From Lentzea albida (GTDB taxonomy: Bacteria; Actinomycetota; Actinomycetes; Mycobacteriales; Pseudonocardiaceae), in contig NZ_FOFV01000002.1 in NCBI RefSeq assembly GCF_900111005.1, forward strand, positions 682,001 through 746,000: a stretch of 64,000 nucleotides of DNA. The letters run 5' to 3'. Of this stretch, positions 1-8,128 are shown piece by piece. Under the pieces are notes generated by a model. The model saw only the letters and a list, made by a program, of their open reading frames with translations. It searched no databases and had not been told where the DNA came from. Position 1 is the first letter of the stretch. Each line of letters opens with the position of its first letter. The position numbers and the translations under genes were made by a program.

Positions 1-419
1 ACCTGGTGGTGTGGGTCCTGCACTCCGAGCCCGGCTCCGGCGACGTGTTCGACCCCGCGCTCGGGCACGTGCGGCTGATGGACGGGCTCAAGCCGCTCGA
101 CGACGAGCCCGTCCTGACCAAGACCGCGCACAACGCGTTCACCACGACGAACCTGCAGCAGACGCTCACCCAGCGCGGTGTGCGGGAGCTGCTGATCAGC
201 GGCATCCGCACGGAACAGTGCTGCGAGACGACCACGCGGGTCGGGTCGGACCTCGGTTTCGACATGACGTTCGTGACCGACGCGACCGCCACCATGCCGT
301 TGCCGCACTGGCGCACCGGGAAGGTGCTGGGCGTCGAGGAGGTCATCGAGCGGACGGAGTACGTGCTGGCCGGTCGTTTCGCACGGATCTCGGATGTCGC
401 TACGCTGACCGGATCGTGA
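1..419 (+). CDS. Isochorismatase-family cysteine hydrolase, 3' part only
   Basis: The gene enters from the left edge; about 139 codons remain and end in TGA at 417-419. The visible part holds the family's catalytic lysine (VLTKTAHNAF) and nucleophilic cysteine (within RTEQCCETTTR), so the isochorismatase-like fold is clear; the catalytic aspartate must lie upstream of the window. Family members hydrolyse isochorismate, nicotinamide or other amides, and the substrate cannot be told from sequence. The TGA overlaps the GTG start of the downstream GlxA-type regulator, so the two are probably translationally coupled. A second, complete family member follows at 1393. Confidence 0.85.
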   Translation, partial: LVVWVLHSEPGSGDVFDPALGHVRLMDGLKPLDDEPVLTKTAHNAFTTTNLQQTLTQRGVRELLISGIRTEQCCETTTRVGSDLGFDMTFVTDATATMPLPHWRTGKVLGVEEVIERTEYVLAGRFARISDVATLTGS

Positions 420-1318
420 CCAGAGTCGTCTTCCTGCTCGTACCGGGAGTGCACCTGCTCGACCTCGCGGGGCCGGCGCAGGTGTTCTCCAGCGCGGCCG
501 ACCTCGTGGGCGGGTACGCGCTGTCGTACATGGGCGACACCGAGACCGTGCGCAGTCATCAGGGCGTGCCGCTGGGCGCGTCGACGGACCTGCCCTCTCT
601 CGATGTCGACGATCTCGTGTTCGTGCCGGGATGGCGGTCGCCGAAGATCGTGGGCACCGGCCACCTGAGCGACCGCGCGTTGGCCTGGGTGCGCGCACAT
701 CACGACAACGGCGGCACAGTCGCGAGTGTGTGTGCGGGCGCGGATGCGTTGGGGCGAGCCGGTTTGCTCGACGGACGCCGATGCACCACGCACCACGAGT
801 TGCAGGAAGAGCTCGAACGGCGCTACCCCGCCGCACAGGTCGTGCACGACGTCTTGTTCGTGGAGGACAACAGGGTGGTGACGTCCGCAGGCATCGCGAG
901 CGGCATCGACCTCGCGCTGCACCTCGTCGCCGTGCGCCATGGCCCCGCTGTCGCCGCCGCGATCGCACGCACGATGGTCGTCTACGCGCGCAGGAACGGC
1001 GACGACCAGCAGTCGAGTGTGCTGCTGCGGCACCGCTCGCACATCAACGAGACGGTGCACCGCATCCAGGACGTGATCGAGTCACGGCTCAGCGACCGCC
1101 TCTCACTGGCCGAACTCGCCGTGCACGCCGGTTGCAGCGAACGGACCGTGACGCGGTTGTTCGGTCGTGCGACGGGCATGACGCCGTTGAAGTACCAGCA
1201 GGCGTTGCGCGTCGAACGGGCCGAACACCTGATCGGTCAAGGCGCCACGGTCGAGTCCGCCGCCCGCAACGTCGGCTTCGAGGACGCCCGCATGCTGCGC
1301 CGGCTGCGTTCGCGCTGA
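416..1318 (+). CDS. GlxA-type AraC-family regulator with DJ-1/PfpI domain
   Basis: 300 residues, GTG start inside the TGA of the upstream hydrolase (4-nt overlap). The N-terminal half is a DJ-1/PfpI glutamine-amidotransferase-like domain (about residues 3-160) with the conserved cysteine at residue 106 (TVASVCAGAD). The C-terminal half is an AraC-type DNA-binding domain from about residue 205 (LSLAELAVHAGCSERTVTRL). Such proteins regulate neighbouring catabolic genes; the hydrolases on both sides are the obvious candidates. The C-terminus is odd: the protein stops just after GFEDARMLRRL and lacks the usual last helix of the second HTH. Another frame continues with AFALSRTRAAVHSRR, which looks like the missing end, so a frameshift near 1300 is possible. 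Confidence 0.85.
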   Translation: MTRVVFLLVPGVHLLDLAGPAQVFSSAADLVGGYALSYMGDTETVRSHQGVPLGASTDLPSLDVDDLVFVPGWRSPKIVGTGHLSDRALAWVRAHHDNGGTVASVCAGADALGRAGLLDGRRCTTHHELQEELERRYPAAQVVHDVLFVEDNRVVTSAGIASGIDLALHLVAVRHGPAVAAAIARTMVVYARRNGDDQQSSVLLRHRSHINETVHRIQDVIESRLSDRLSLAELAVHAGCSERTVTRLFGRATGMTPLKYQQALRVERAEHLIGQGATVESAARNVGFEDARMLRRLRSR

Positions 1319-1392
1319 GCCGCACGCGTGCGGCCGTCCACAGTCGACGGAACACCCTTGCACGCCACCGCGAGCGGCCTAAGCTGGGCCGC

Positions 1393-1950
1393 GTGACCAC
1401 TCTGGCGAACCGCCCCAACACCGCGTTGCTCGTGATCGACGTGCAGAACGGCGTGGTGAACCACGCCCACAACCGCGACGAGGTCGTCGCCAACGTCGCC
1501 ACCCTCGTCGACAAGGCGCGCGCGGCCGGCGTCGACGTCGTCTGGGTGCAGCACAGCAACCCCGAGCACATGCCGAAGGAGTCCGACGGCTGGCAGTTCG
1601 TGCCGGAGCTGAAGCTCGCCGACGGGGAACCGGTGGTGCACAAGACCTTCGCCGACTCGTTCGAGGCGACCGACCTCGAGGAAGTGCTGGCGGGCAAGGG
1701 AATCGGCAGTCTCGTGGTGTCCGGCGCGCAGACCGACGAGTGCATCCGCTCGACCCTGCACGGCGCCATCGTGCGCGGCTACGATGCCAGGCTCGTGAGC
1801 GACGCGCACACCACCGAGGACCTGTCGGAGTGGGGCGCGCCCACGCCGGACAAGGTCATCGCGCACACGAACCTGTACTGGGAGAACCACACGGCGCCGG
1901 GCCGCACCGCGGGCGTCGTGAAGACCGAGGACGCCTTCAAGCCCGCGTGA
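1393..1950 (+). CDS. Isochorismatase-family cysteine hydrolase
   Basis: 185 residues from GTG. It has the full catalytic triad of the isochorismatase-like hydrolases: Asp16 (LLVIDVQNG), Lys84 (VVHKTFADSF) and Cys118 (GAQTDECIRS). Length is normal for the family. Members act on isochorismate, nicotinamide, N-carbamoyl amides or related compounds; the sequence does not decide which. It lies 74 nt after the GlxA-type regulator and is a paralog of the partial hydrolase at the left edge, so the three genes probably form one functional unit. The last 14 bases overlap the 3' end of the convergent Cys-rich gene. Confidence 0.88.
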   Translation: MTTLANRPNTALLVIDVQNGVVNHAHNRDEVVANVATLVDKARAAGVDVVWVQHSNPEHMPKESDGWQFVPELKLADGEPVVHKTFADSFEATDLEEVLAGKGIGSLVVSGAQTDECIRSTLHGAIVRGYDARLVSDAHTTEDLSEWGAPTPDKVIAHTNLYWENHTAPGRTAGVVKTEDAFKPA

Positions 1951-2326
1951 CGAGGTGCCTGCTCGGCAGGTAGTCGATCTTCCAGTCCTCGTAGACGCCG
2001 GCCAGCCCGCACTCCAGGCACCGCAGGCCGACGGTCAGCCAGCGCACCTCGCCGTCCGGCAGGCACGACGACCCGAGCGCGGCGGCGAACTCCTCGCCGC
2101 CGCACGTGCACTCGCACTCCTCCGCGTCGTCTTCGTCCCAGTGCTCGTCGGAGTCGCCGATGAACTCCGCGAGGCCGCACGCGAGACAAGTCCTGCGCAC
2201 GGCCTGGTCCTCGGTCATCTGCACCGTGAACGACTTCCCGCCGCACCCACCGCACACGGACTCGACGACGTGCGTGACCTCGTAGCCGTCCTCCTGGTAG
2301 GCGCGGATCGCCTCGTCGAGCGTCAT
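1937..2326 (-). CDS. Cys-rich zinc-ribbon-like protein, unknown function
   Basis: 129 residues, starting at the ATG that overlaps the end of the upstream NAD(P)-binding gene (ATGA, 4 nt). Cysteines come in pairs typical of metal binding: CGGC near residue 25, CLAC near 48, CECTC in a strongly acidic stretch, and CLEC near 105. The middle is rich in Asp and Glu. No enzyme motif is recognised. It is the last gene of a three-gene, overlap-coupled operon (TetR, NAD-binding protein, this). A zinc-ribbon, possibly nucleic-acid or protein binding, is an inference from the cysteine pattern only. Confidence 0.72.
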   Translation of the reverse strand: MTLDEAIRAYQEDGYEVTHVVESVCGGCGGKSFTVQMTEDQAVRRTCLACGLAEFIGDSDEHWDEDDAEECECTCGGEEFAAALGSSCLPDGEVRWLTVGLRCLECGLAGVYEDWKIDYLPSRHLVTRA

Positions 2327-2964
2327 CCCGCCACCCGGTTGATCTCGTCGCTGCGCAGCACCCGGTCGGCGTGCGCGCCCTTGGCCAACGCCACCATCGA
2401 GCGGCCGAGCAGTTCGGTGGTCGTGACCATCTTCGGCGCCACCCTGCGCAGCACCGGGAAGAGCCACGAGGACCACGAGTAGAGGTAGCGGTAGATGCGG
2501 GTGCGCGACGTGATCCCGTGCAGCGGCTGGATGAAACCGGGTCGCACCACGAACACCGGCCGGTCGAGCGCCAGCAACTCGTTCTCCGTGCGTCCCTTGA
2601 CCCGCGCCCACATCGTCTTGCTGTCGGCATCGGCACCCTCACCCGACACGTACACATAGGTGCCGCCGACGACCCGTGCCGCCTCAAGCGCGTAATCGTG
2701 CGTCACGGGCGTGTACTCGGCCTCGGTGAGACCCGCGGACGTCACGCCCATGCAGTAGAAGCACGCGTCGGCGTCGGCCAGTTCCGCCGCGATCGCCGAC
2801 AGGTCACCGAAGTCGGCGTGCACCACGTGCCGCAGCTTCGGGTCGGTCGCGGCCGACGGCGAACGCCCCACCGTCACCACCGAGTCCACCTCGGCGTCGA
2901 GCAGGGCCTCGCACAACGCGCCCTGGCCCACCATGCCGGACGCACCGAAAATCACGATCTTCAC
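2323..2964 (-). CDS. NAD(P)-binding Rossmann protein, atypical SDR / epimerase-like
   Basis: 213 residues. The N-terminus has the dinucleotide-binding signature IFGASGMVGQG (residues 5-15), as in NAD(P)H-binding atypical short-chain dehydrogenases. No classical YxxxK pair is obvious; the catalytic region reads YVSGEGADADSK. It is the middle gene of an operon with 4-nt overlaps on both sides: the TetR gene upstream and the Cys-rich gene downstream. The TetR protein probably represses the whole operon, with this enzyme as a likely effector. Substrate unknown. Confidence 0.8.
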   Translation of the reverse strand: MKIVIFGASGMVGQGALCEALLDAEVDSVVTVGRSPSAATDPKLRHVVHADFGDLSAIAAELADADACFYCMGVTSAGLTEAEYTPVTHDYALEAARVVGGTYVYVSGEGADADSKTMWARVKGRTENELLALDRPVFVVRPGFIQPLHGITSRTRIYRYLYSWSSWLFPVLRRVAPKMVTTTELLGRSMVALAKGAHADRVLRSDEINRVAG

Positions 2965-3494
2965 GGCGACAAACTAGCCCTCAGCGCCGCGGTGACGCGC
3001 TCGCCGTCCCCGGTCGCGAGCAGGTCGAGCAACGCGCCCCGCAGCACCGCGAGCTCCCGCGTGCGCGACACCAGCCCGGCAGCGGTCTCGCGCACCTCCT
3101 CGGGCTGCCCGGCTTTCAGCACCTCCAGCCAGTCCGCCACGGTCGCGCGCGCGAACCCCGCCCACGGTCCGTCCGGCTCCACGAGAGAGCGTGCGTAGGC
3201 CTCCAGCCACAACGTGAGCAACGGCCGATGCGCCGGCGCCGACAGCCAGTCCCACAGCCGCGCCACCACTCCGGGCCCGGTGCCGATGTCGCCGAGCAAC
3301 GCCAGTTCGTCGGCGCGCGCCCGCGCCAGCAACGCCCTGACCAGGCCTTCCTTGCTGCCGAACAGGTAGAGCAGCACGCGCGTGCTCGATCCGATGGCCG
3401 CTGCCAGCGGCCGCAGCGACACGTCGGCCAGGCCGTGGGTGAGCACGTACCGGTAGGCGGCTTCGAGGAGTTCGGTCTCGCGGGCGGACGGCAT
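2961..3494 (-). CDS. TetR-family transcriptional regulator
   Basis: 177 residues from ATG. The N-terminal HTH occupies about residues 8-55 (TELLEAAYRYVLTHG, then SLRPLAAAIGSSTRVLLYLFGSKE); the rest is a helical ligand-binding domain without recognisable specificity. First gene of a three-gene operon; its stop overlaps the next start by 4 nt. The divergent GNAT gene begins 47 nt away, and an imperfect palindrome lies between them (3512-3531), consistent with autoregulation and control of both directions. Confidence 0.88.
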   Translation of the reverse strand: MPSARETELLEAAYRYVLTHGLADVSLRPLAAAIGSSTRVLLYLFGSKEGLVRALLARARADELALLGDIGTGPGVVARLWDWLSAPAHRPLLTLWLEAYARSLVEPDGPWAGFARATVADWLEVLKAGQPEEVRETAAGLVSRTRELAVLRGALLDLLATGDGERVTAALRASLSP

Positions 3495-3511
3495 GGCGCT
3501 ATTCTCGCATT

Positions 3512-3531
3512 ACTGAAACACTCGTGTCAGT
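3512..3531. promoter_or_regulatory. Candidate TetR operator between divergent genes
   Basis: Imperfect 20-bp palindrome with outer half-sites ACTGA (3512-3516) and TCAGT (3527-3531) and partly matching inner bases (7 of 10 positions symmetrical). It sits between the TetR start (3494) and the GNAT start (3542) and ends at the GNAT ribosome-binding site, a position suited to repression. Assignment is by position and symmetry only. Confidence 0.45.
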
Positions 3532-3541
3532 GGAGGACACC

Positions 3542-4018
3542 ATGCAGATCCGCCCCCTCGGCCGGCCCGGTGACCTGGGCTGGGTGGTCCAGGCGCACGG
3601 CGAGCTCTACGCGTCCGAGTTCGACTGGGACACCTCGTTCGAGGCACTGGTCGCCAAGATCGTCGGCGATTTCGCGACAGAGCACGACCCCGCGAGAGAG
3701 GGTGCGTGGATCGCCGACCTCGACGGCCAACGCGTCGGATGCGTGCTCTGCGTTCGTGAGGACGACACGACCGCGAAGCTGCGCGTACTGCTCGTGCACC
3801 CGGACGCACGGGGGCACGGCGCGGGCAACAAGCTCGTCAGCACGTGCGTCGAGTTCGCGCAGAAGGCCGGCTACGAACGCATGGTGTTGTGGACGGTCGC
3901 CGGCCTCGCGTCAGCCCGGAAGATCTACGAGGCGCACGGGTTCGAGCTCGTCGAGGAGACGCCCCAGCACAGCTTCGGCCACGACGTGACCGGCCAACTC
4001 TGGGCACGCGACCTCTGA
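3542..4018 (+). CDS. GNAT-family N-acetyltransferase
   Basis: 158 residues. An upstream in-frame start exists at 3524, but the ATG at 3542 has GGAGG five bases before it and is preferred. The acetyl-CoA loop of the R/Q-x-x-G-x-G/A type is seen in HPDARGHGAGNKLV (about residues 86-99). The opening GDLGWVVQAHGELYASEF resembles the acetyltransferase half of MarR-GNAT fusion proteins, but here no MarR domain is attached. Acetyl acceptor unknown. It is divergent from the TetR operon and convergent with the NlpC/P60 gene, whose stop is only 4 nt away. Confidence 0.85.
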   Translation: MQIRPLGRPGDLGWVVQAHGELYASEFDWDTSFEALVAKIVGDFATEHDPAREGAWIADLDGQRVGCVLCVREDDTTAKLRVLLVHPDARGHGAGNKLVSTCVEFAQKAGYERMVLWTVAGLASARKIYEAHGFELVEETPQHSFGHDVTGQLWARDL

Positions 4019-4022
4019 AGTC

Positions 4023-5333
4023 TCACAGCATCCGCGTCACGTACGGCATGATGCCGCCGTACCGCACAGGCGAAATCCGCACCACGGCACCGGAATGCGG
4101 CGCTTCCACCATCATCCCGCCGCCCAGGTACAGCGCCACGTGCGTGCCACCGCCCGGTCCCCAGAAGATCATGTCACCGGGGGCCATCTGCGACAGCGGC
4201 ACCTTGCGGCCGGAGTTGTACTGGTAGCCGCTGTAGTGCGGCAGGTACACGCCGGCACCGGCGAAGGCGTACATCATCAGGCCCGAACAGTCGAAGCCGA
4301 TCTTGCGGTAGTCGCCGAACGAGTCGGCCACGCCGCCGTCGCGCACACCGTAGGTCGGGCCGTTGTAGTTGCCGCCACCCCAGGCGTAGATGACACCGCG
4401 CTGGGCCAGCGCCCGGTTGATCACGGTCTGCACGCGGTTGCCGGACGGCGCGGGCGCCGACGCGACCGGGCGGGGTGCCTGGGCCTGCGGCTTGGGAGCC
4501 GCGGCGGCAGCGGCCGCGGCGGCGCGCCGGGCGTTCTCCTCGTCCTCGCGCCTCTTGGCCTCGGTCCACTGGTCGTACTGCTGGCGCTGGGCCTCGAGCC
4601 CGCCCACCGCACTGCGGGCCGCGGCCAGCTCGCGTTCGACGGCGTCCTTGTCGGACTGCAGCGCCTCGGTCGCCGCGGCCTGCGCCGAGTGCGCCTCCAC
4701 TGCGGCCTGCTGGGCCTGCTCGGCGACCTTCTTGGCCTCGTCCGCGGCGGCCTGCTTGTCCTCGGCCTTCTTCAGCGCGGCGCGGGCGGCGGCGTCGAGG
4801 TTCGCGGCGGTGCCCTGGTCACGGGTGACCTGGTCGAGCCGGTTCAGGCTGGACGCCGACACCGCCTCCAGCATCTGGGCGCGGGCCAGCAGGTCCTCCG
4901 GCGACTTGGCGCCGATGTAGGCGGAGAACGACCCGACCGTGGTGCCCTGCGCGTAGGAGGCGGCGGCGAAGTCGTCCAGCTCCTTGCGGCTCTTCTCGAC
5001 GGCGGCGGTGGCCGCGTCGGCCTCGACCCGCGCGTTCGCGGCGTCGCGACGGGCGGCCTCGGCCTCGGAGATCGCGGTCTCCAGGTCGACGCGGGCCTTG
5101 TTCGCGAGCTCGCGCTTGTACGAGACCTCGTCCATCAACTCCTGCAGGCGCGACTCGGCCTGCGTGAGCCTGCCGGTCAGCTCGCCGACGCGGGCCGCCT
5201 TCGCGTCCGCCTCGGCGCGGGACGCCGAGATCTCCGCGTCACTGGGGTTCGGCGGAGGCGGCGGCACGGCGGCGGCCGTCCCCGTGAGGACGGCCGTCAT
5301 CAACACCACCACGGCGGAGAGTCGTGTCAACAC
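4023..5333 (-). CDS. Secreted NlpC/P60 peptidoglycan endopeptidase, RipA-like
   Basis: 436 residues. GTG start preceded by GGAGGTG. A signal peptide (hydrophobic residues 5-22, ending near TAAAVPP) is followed by a long Ala/Glu-rich coiled coil (about 35-275), an Ala/Pro linker, and a C-terminal NlpC/P60 domain (about 310-436). Catalytic residues are Cys349 (GFDCSGLM), His398 (GGTHVALYL) and His413 (EAPHSG). Enzymes of this architecture (RipA, CwlO-like) cut the D-Glu-diaminopimelate bond in peptidoglycan and help daughter-cell separation; the coiled coil usually keeps the enzyme inactive or binds a partner such as FtsX. Activity is inferred from family. Confidence 0.9.
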   Translation of the reverse strand: MLTRLSAVVVLMTAVLTGTAAAVPPPPPNPSDAEISASRAEADAKAARVGELTGRLTQAESRLQELMDEVSYKRELANKARVDLETAISEAEAARRDAANARVEADAATAAVEKSRKELDDFAAASYAQGTTVGSFSAYIGAKSPEDLLARAQMLEAVSASSLNRLDQVTRDQGTAANLDAAARAALKKAEDKQAAADEAKKVAEQAQQAAVEAHSAQAAATEALQSDKDAVERELAAARSAVGGLEAQRQQYDQWTEAKRREDEENARRAAAAAAAAAPKPQAQAPRPVASAPAPSGNRVQTVINRALAQRGVIYAWGGGNYNGPTYGVRDGGVADSFGDYRKIGFDCSGLMMYAFAGAGVYLPHYSGYQYNSGRKVPLSQMAPGDMIFWGPGGGTHVALYLGGGMMVEAPHSGAVVRISPVRYGGIMPYVTRML

Positions 5334-5495
5334 GGGGCATCACCTCCGACCGAATTAGACCAATCAGACTCATCCGGCGCATCTGGAACTCACGCACCGT
5401 CAACCACACGTGTCACAGTGGAACACGGTCGGTGGTCCTTTTGGGACGATCGGAGTGCTGGCGTGTCGCCGGTATGGACGAACGCCGGATCGCGT

Positions 5496-5957
5496 CTACG
5501 GCGCGAACTCGGTGGACGGTTCGGTGGCGTACTTCTCCCAGATCGGCGTCATGGTCTCGCGGTTCATCGGCTGACCGGACTCGACCATGGCCTTGAGGTC
5601 GCGGAAGTACTGCACGTACAGGTCCGGCGTGAAGGTGTTCAGCATGACCACCGGGTCGTCACCGCGGTTGGCGAAGGTGTGCGGTGCGCCCGGCGGGACC
5701 AGGACCCACGTGCCGGCTTCGGCGTCGTGCTCGTCCTGCCCCACGGTGAACCGCACGGTGCCCGACAGGACGTAGAAGCCCTCGTCGTGCTGCGCGTGGC
5801 GGTGCTGGGGTGGACCGGGGGTGTGCGGGGGGATGACCAGTTCGGCGAATCCCAGGCGGTGAGCGGTGTTGCCGCCGTCCTCGAGGATCCGGATCGACGA
5901 CGGTCCGTGGGAGATGAGCTCGCCCTCACCGGGGCGGACGATCGACACAGCGGCCAC
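5496..5957 (-). CDS. Cupin-domain protein
   Basis: 153 residues from the GTG at 5957, which has a perfect AGGAGG seven bases upstream; the longer ATG form starting at 5993 lacks this and would run through that ribosome-binding site. The central domain has the two cupin motifs: HRHAQHDEGFYVLSG with its histidines and glutamate, and the second motif around PPGAPHTFANRG. This is a single-domain metal-binding cupin, perhaps a dioxygenase or sugar-binding protein; substrate unknown. It is divergent from a TetR gene, with several repeats between them that probably are its operators. Confidence 0.82.
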   Translation of the reverse strand: MAAVSIVRPGEGELISHGPSSIRILEDGGNTAHRLGFAELVIPPHTPGPPQHRHAQHDEGFYVLSGTVRFTVGQDEHDAEAGTWVLVPPGAPHTFANRGDDPVVMLNTFTPDLYVQYFRDLKAMVESGQPMNRETMTPIWEKYATEPSTEFAP

Positions 5958-5973
5958 GACGGGACCTCCTGAA

Positions 5974-6028
5974 GGTGATTTCAGCTTGTGCAATCACCCT
6001 AGACCGGTGACTGCACATCGTGCAATCA
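5974..6028. promoter_or_regulatory. Operator-like repeat array between cupin and TetR genes
   Basis: Several related repeats are packed in 55 bp. GGTGATT (5974-5980) pairs with AATCACC (5992-5998). GTGCAATCACC (5988-5998) pairs with GGTGACTGCAC (6006-6016), one mismatch. TGCAC and GTGCA (6012-6016, 6020-6024) form a perfect inverted repeat. GTGCAATCA occurs twice in direct orientation (5988-5996, 6020-6028). The array is centred between the two divergent start codons, so binding by the adjacent TetR protein is the simplest reading. Confidence 0.55.
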
Positions 6029-6042
6029 GTAGGCTCTCCGGC

Positions 6043-6612
6043 ATGCCGCGATGGAAACCGGACGCAGTCGAGCGCCTGCAGGCCGCCGCCCTGGACCTGT
6101 TCGACGAGCAGGGTTTCGAGCGCACGACCGTCGCCGAGATCGCCCAGCGGGCAGAACTCACCCAGCGCACGTTCTTCAACCACTTCCCGGACAAGCGGGA
6201 GGTGTTGTTCGAGATGAGCTCGAAGCTCCGGCAGGAGATCGTCGGCGAGATCGAGGCCGCCGACCACGACCTGGAGCCACTGGACGCCGTCATGCACGCG
6301 TTCGAGGTCGTCGCCGACAAGCTGCTTGAGAGCCGCCGTGCCGTCGTGGTGCGCCGTTATGCCGTGATCGCGGCCAACCGCGAGTTGCAGGAGCGCGAGC
6401 TCGGCAAGAACGCCGTGCTCACCGAGTCCGTCGCGGCCGCGCTCACCGCGCGCGGGTGCGATCCCGCGACGGCGTTCCTCGCCGCCGGCGCCGCCATGCT
6501 CGCGCAGCAGGCGGCGTTCCAGCAGTGGACACGGCCAGGCGAGACCCGGACGTTGCGCGATCTCCTGCCTGATGCGGTGCGCGCGCTGCGCACGACCGTC
6601 GGGGTCAGTTGA
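6043..6612 (+). CDS. TetR-family transcriptional regulator
   Basis: 189 residues from ATG. N-terminal HTH at about residues 8-54 (LFDEQGFERTTVAEIAQRAE followed by TQRTFFNHFPDKREVL), then a helical C-terminal domain. It probably controls itself and the divergent cupin gene through the repeats at 5974-6028. The last 8 bases overlap the end of the convergent acyl-CoA synthetase gene. Confidence 0.88.
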   Translation: MPRWKPDAVERLQAAALDLFDEQGFERTTVAEIAQRAELTQRTFFNHFPDKREVLFEMSSKLRQEIVGEIEAADHDLEPLDAVMHAFEVVADKLLESRRAVVVRRYAVIAANRELQERELGKNAVLTESVAAALTARGCDPATAFLAAGAAMLAQQAAFQQWTRPGETRTLRDLLPDAVRALRTTVGVS

Positions 6613-8119
6613 CTCCTCGGTCCCGGCCCGCCCAGTACGGCTCGCGCAGCTTGAACTTCTGGATCTTGCCGGTCGCCGTGCGCGGGATCGAGTCGCGGAA
6701 CTCGATCGACGTCGGCGCCTTGTACCCGGCGAGCTTCTCCTTGCAGTGCGCGATCAGCTCGGCCTCGGTCGCCTCGCCGGAGAGCACGACGAGCGCCTTG
6801 ATCGTTTCACCCCACTTCTCGTGGGGCACTCCGATCACCGCGACCTCGGCGACGGCCGGGTGCGAGAACAGGCAGTCCTCGACCTCGATGGACGAGACGT
6901 TCTCGCCACCGGTGATGATCACGTCCTTCTTGCGGTCCGAGATCGTCAGGTAGCCCTGCTCGTCGAAGTGGCCGCCGTCGCCGGTGTGGAACCAGCCGTC
7001 CTCGAGGGCGTCCGCCGTGGACTCCGGGTTGTCCCAGTAGCCCTCCATGACCACGTTCGAGCGCGCGAGCACCTCGCCCGTGTCGGAGATCTTCAGCTGG
7101 GCGCCGAGCGCCGGCGCGCCCGCCCGTGACTGCAGCTTGGCCTTCTCCTCTCCCTCCGGCCCCGGCTGGGCGCGGTTGAAGGTGAGCAGCGGCGCCGTCT
7201 CGGTCAGGCCGTAGATCTGCAGGAACTCCCAGCCGAGCTCCTCGGTGACGCGCTGGATCGTGCGCGACGGAGGCGGCGCGCCCGCGCACACGATCCGCAC
7301 GCGGTCACGGCCGGGGATCTCGCCATCCCACGTCTGCGCGGCGTCCAGCACCGCGTTCCACACGGCCGGTGCGCCGCACATGAGCGTGACGCCGTGGTCG
7401 CGCACACGGCGCAGGATCTCGGCACCGTCCACCTTGCGCAGCACCACCTGGGGCACGCCGAGGCCCGTGAGCCCGAACGGCATCCCCCAGCCGTTGCAGT
7501 GGAACATCGGCAGCACGTGCATGTAGACGTCGCCCTCCCACGCACGTGTGTGCATGGCGAACGTGACGGCGTTGAGCCAGATGTTGCGGTGCGTCAGCTG
7601 CACGCCCTTGGGCCGCGCCGTCGTCCCGGACGTGTAGTTGATGGTCGCGGTCGCATCCTCCGAGGGCGCGCTCCACGGCCGTGGCTCCACATCGAACCGA
7701 AGCAGCGACTCCGACTCCTCGCCGAGAGTGAACCGGTGGCGCGCCACGACGTCGTCCAGTTGCAGCTCCGGGTCGACGAACAACGCCGACGCGCCGCTGT
7801 GCTCGACGATGTACTTCACCTCGTCGGGGCGCAGGCGGAAGTTCACCGGCACGCAGACCCGCCCGCTGCCGGGCAGCGCGTGCAGCAGCTCGAGCATCCG
7901 CGCGGAGTTGTGGCTGACGACGGCGACCCGTTCGCCCTCACCGACGCCCAGCGCGTCGAAGCCCGCCTGCCACGCGCGCACGCGGGTGGCCATCTCCGCG
8001 TACGTCGTCGTCGCGACCGGCTTCGCGGGCTGGTCCGGCTCGTCGATCGTCGCCGTGGTCGCCGCGAACGCGAACGACGCCCGGTCCAGGAAGTCCGTGG
8101 TGATCAGCGGTACGCGCAT
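6605..8119 (-). CDS. AMP-dependent acyl-CoA synthetase (FadD-type)
   Basis: 504 residues. It has the ANL-superfamily motifs in order: P-loop TSGTTARPKG (163-172), the YGLTET-type motif (QIYGLTETAP), GWFHTGD, the hinge motif around SDRKKDVIITGGENV, and the C-terminal catalytic lysine in PRTATGKIQK (Lys485). It activates a carboxylic acid with ATP and joins it to CoA; chain length or aromatic specificity is not readable. The sirtuin gene lies just upstream on the same strand with 9 nt between. In known systems the equivalent C-terminal lysine is acetylated and a sirtuin removes the acetyl group, so the pairing may be regulatory. Confidence 0.92.
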   Translation of the reverse strand: MRVPLITTDFLDRASFAFAATTATIDEPDQPAKPVATTTYAEMATRVRAWQAGFDALGVGEGERVAVVSHNSARMLELLHALPGSGRVCVPVNFRLRPDEVKYIVEHSGASALFVDPELQLDDVVARHRFTLGEESESLLRFDVEPRPWSAPSEDATATINYTSGTTARPKGVQLTHRNIWLNAVTFAMHTRAWEGDVYMHVLPMFHCNGWGMPFGLTGLGVPQVVLRKVDGAEILRRVRDHGVTLMCGAPAVWNAVLDAAQTWDGEIPGRDRVRIVCAGAPPPSRTIQRVTEELGWEFLQIYGLTETAPLLTFNRAQPGPEGEEKAKLQSRAGAPALGAQLKISDTGEVLARSNVVMEGYWDNPESTADALEDGWFHTGDGGHFDEQGYLTISDRKKDVIITGGENVSSIEVEDCLFSHPAVAEVAVIGVPHEKWGETIKALVVLSGEATEAELIAHCKEKLAGYKAPTSIEFRDSIPRTATGKIQKFKLREPYWAGRDRGVN

Positions 8120-8128
8120 GGACCGACA

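Noticed and set aside
5958..5993. Longer cupin form starting at ATG 5993
   Set aside because: It would translate through a perfect AGGAGG that serves the GTG at 5957, and through the operator region.
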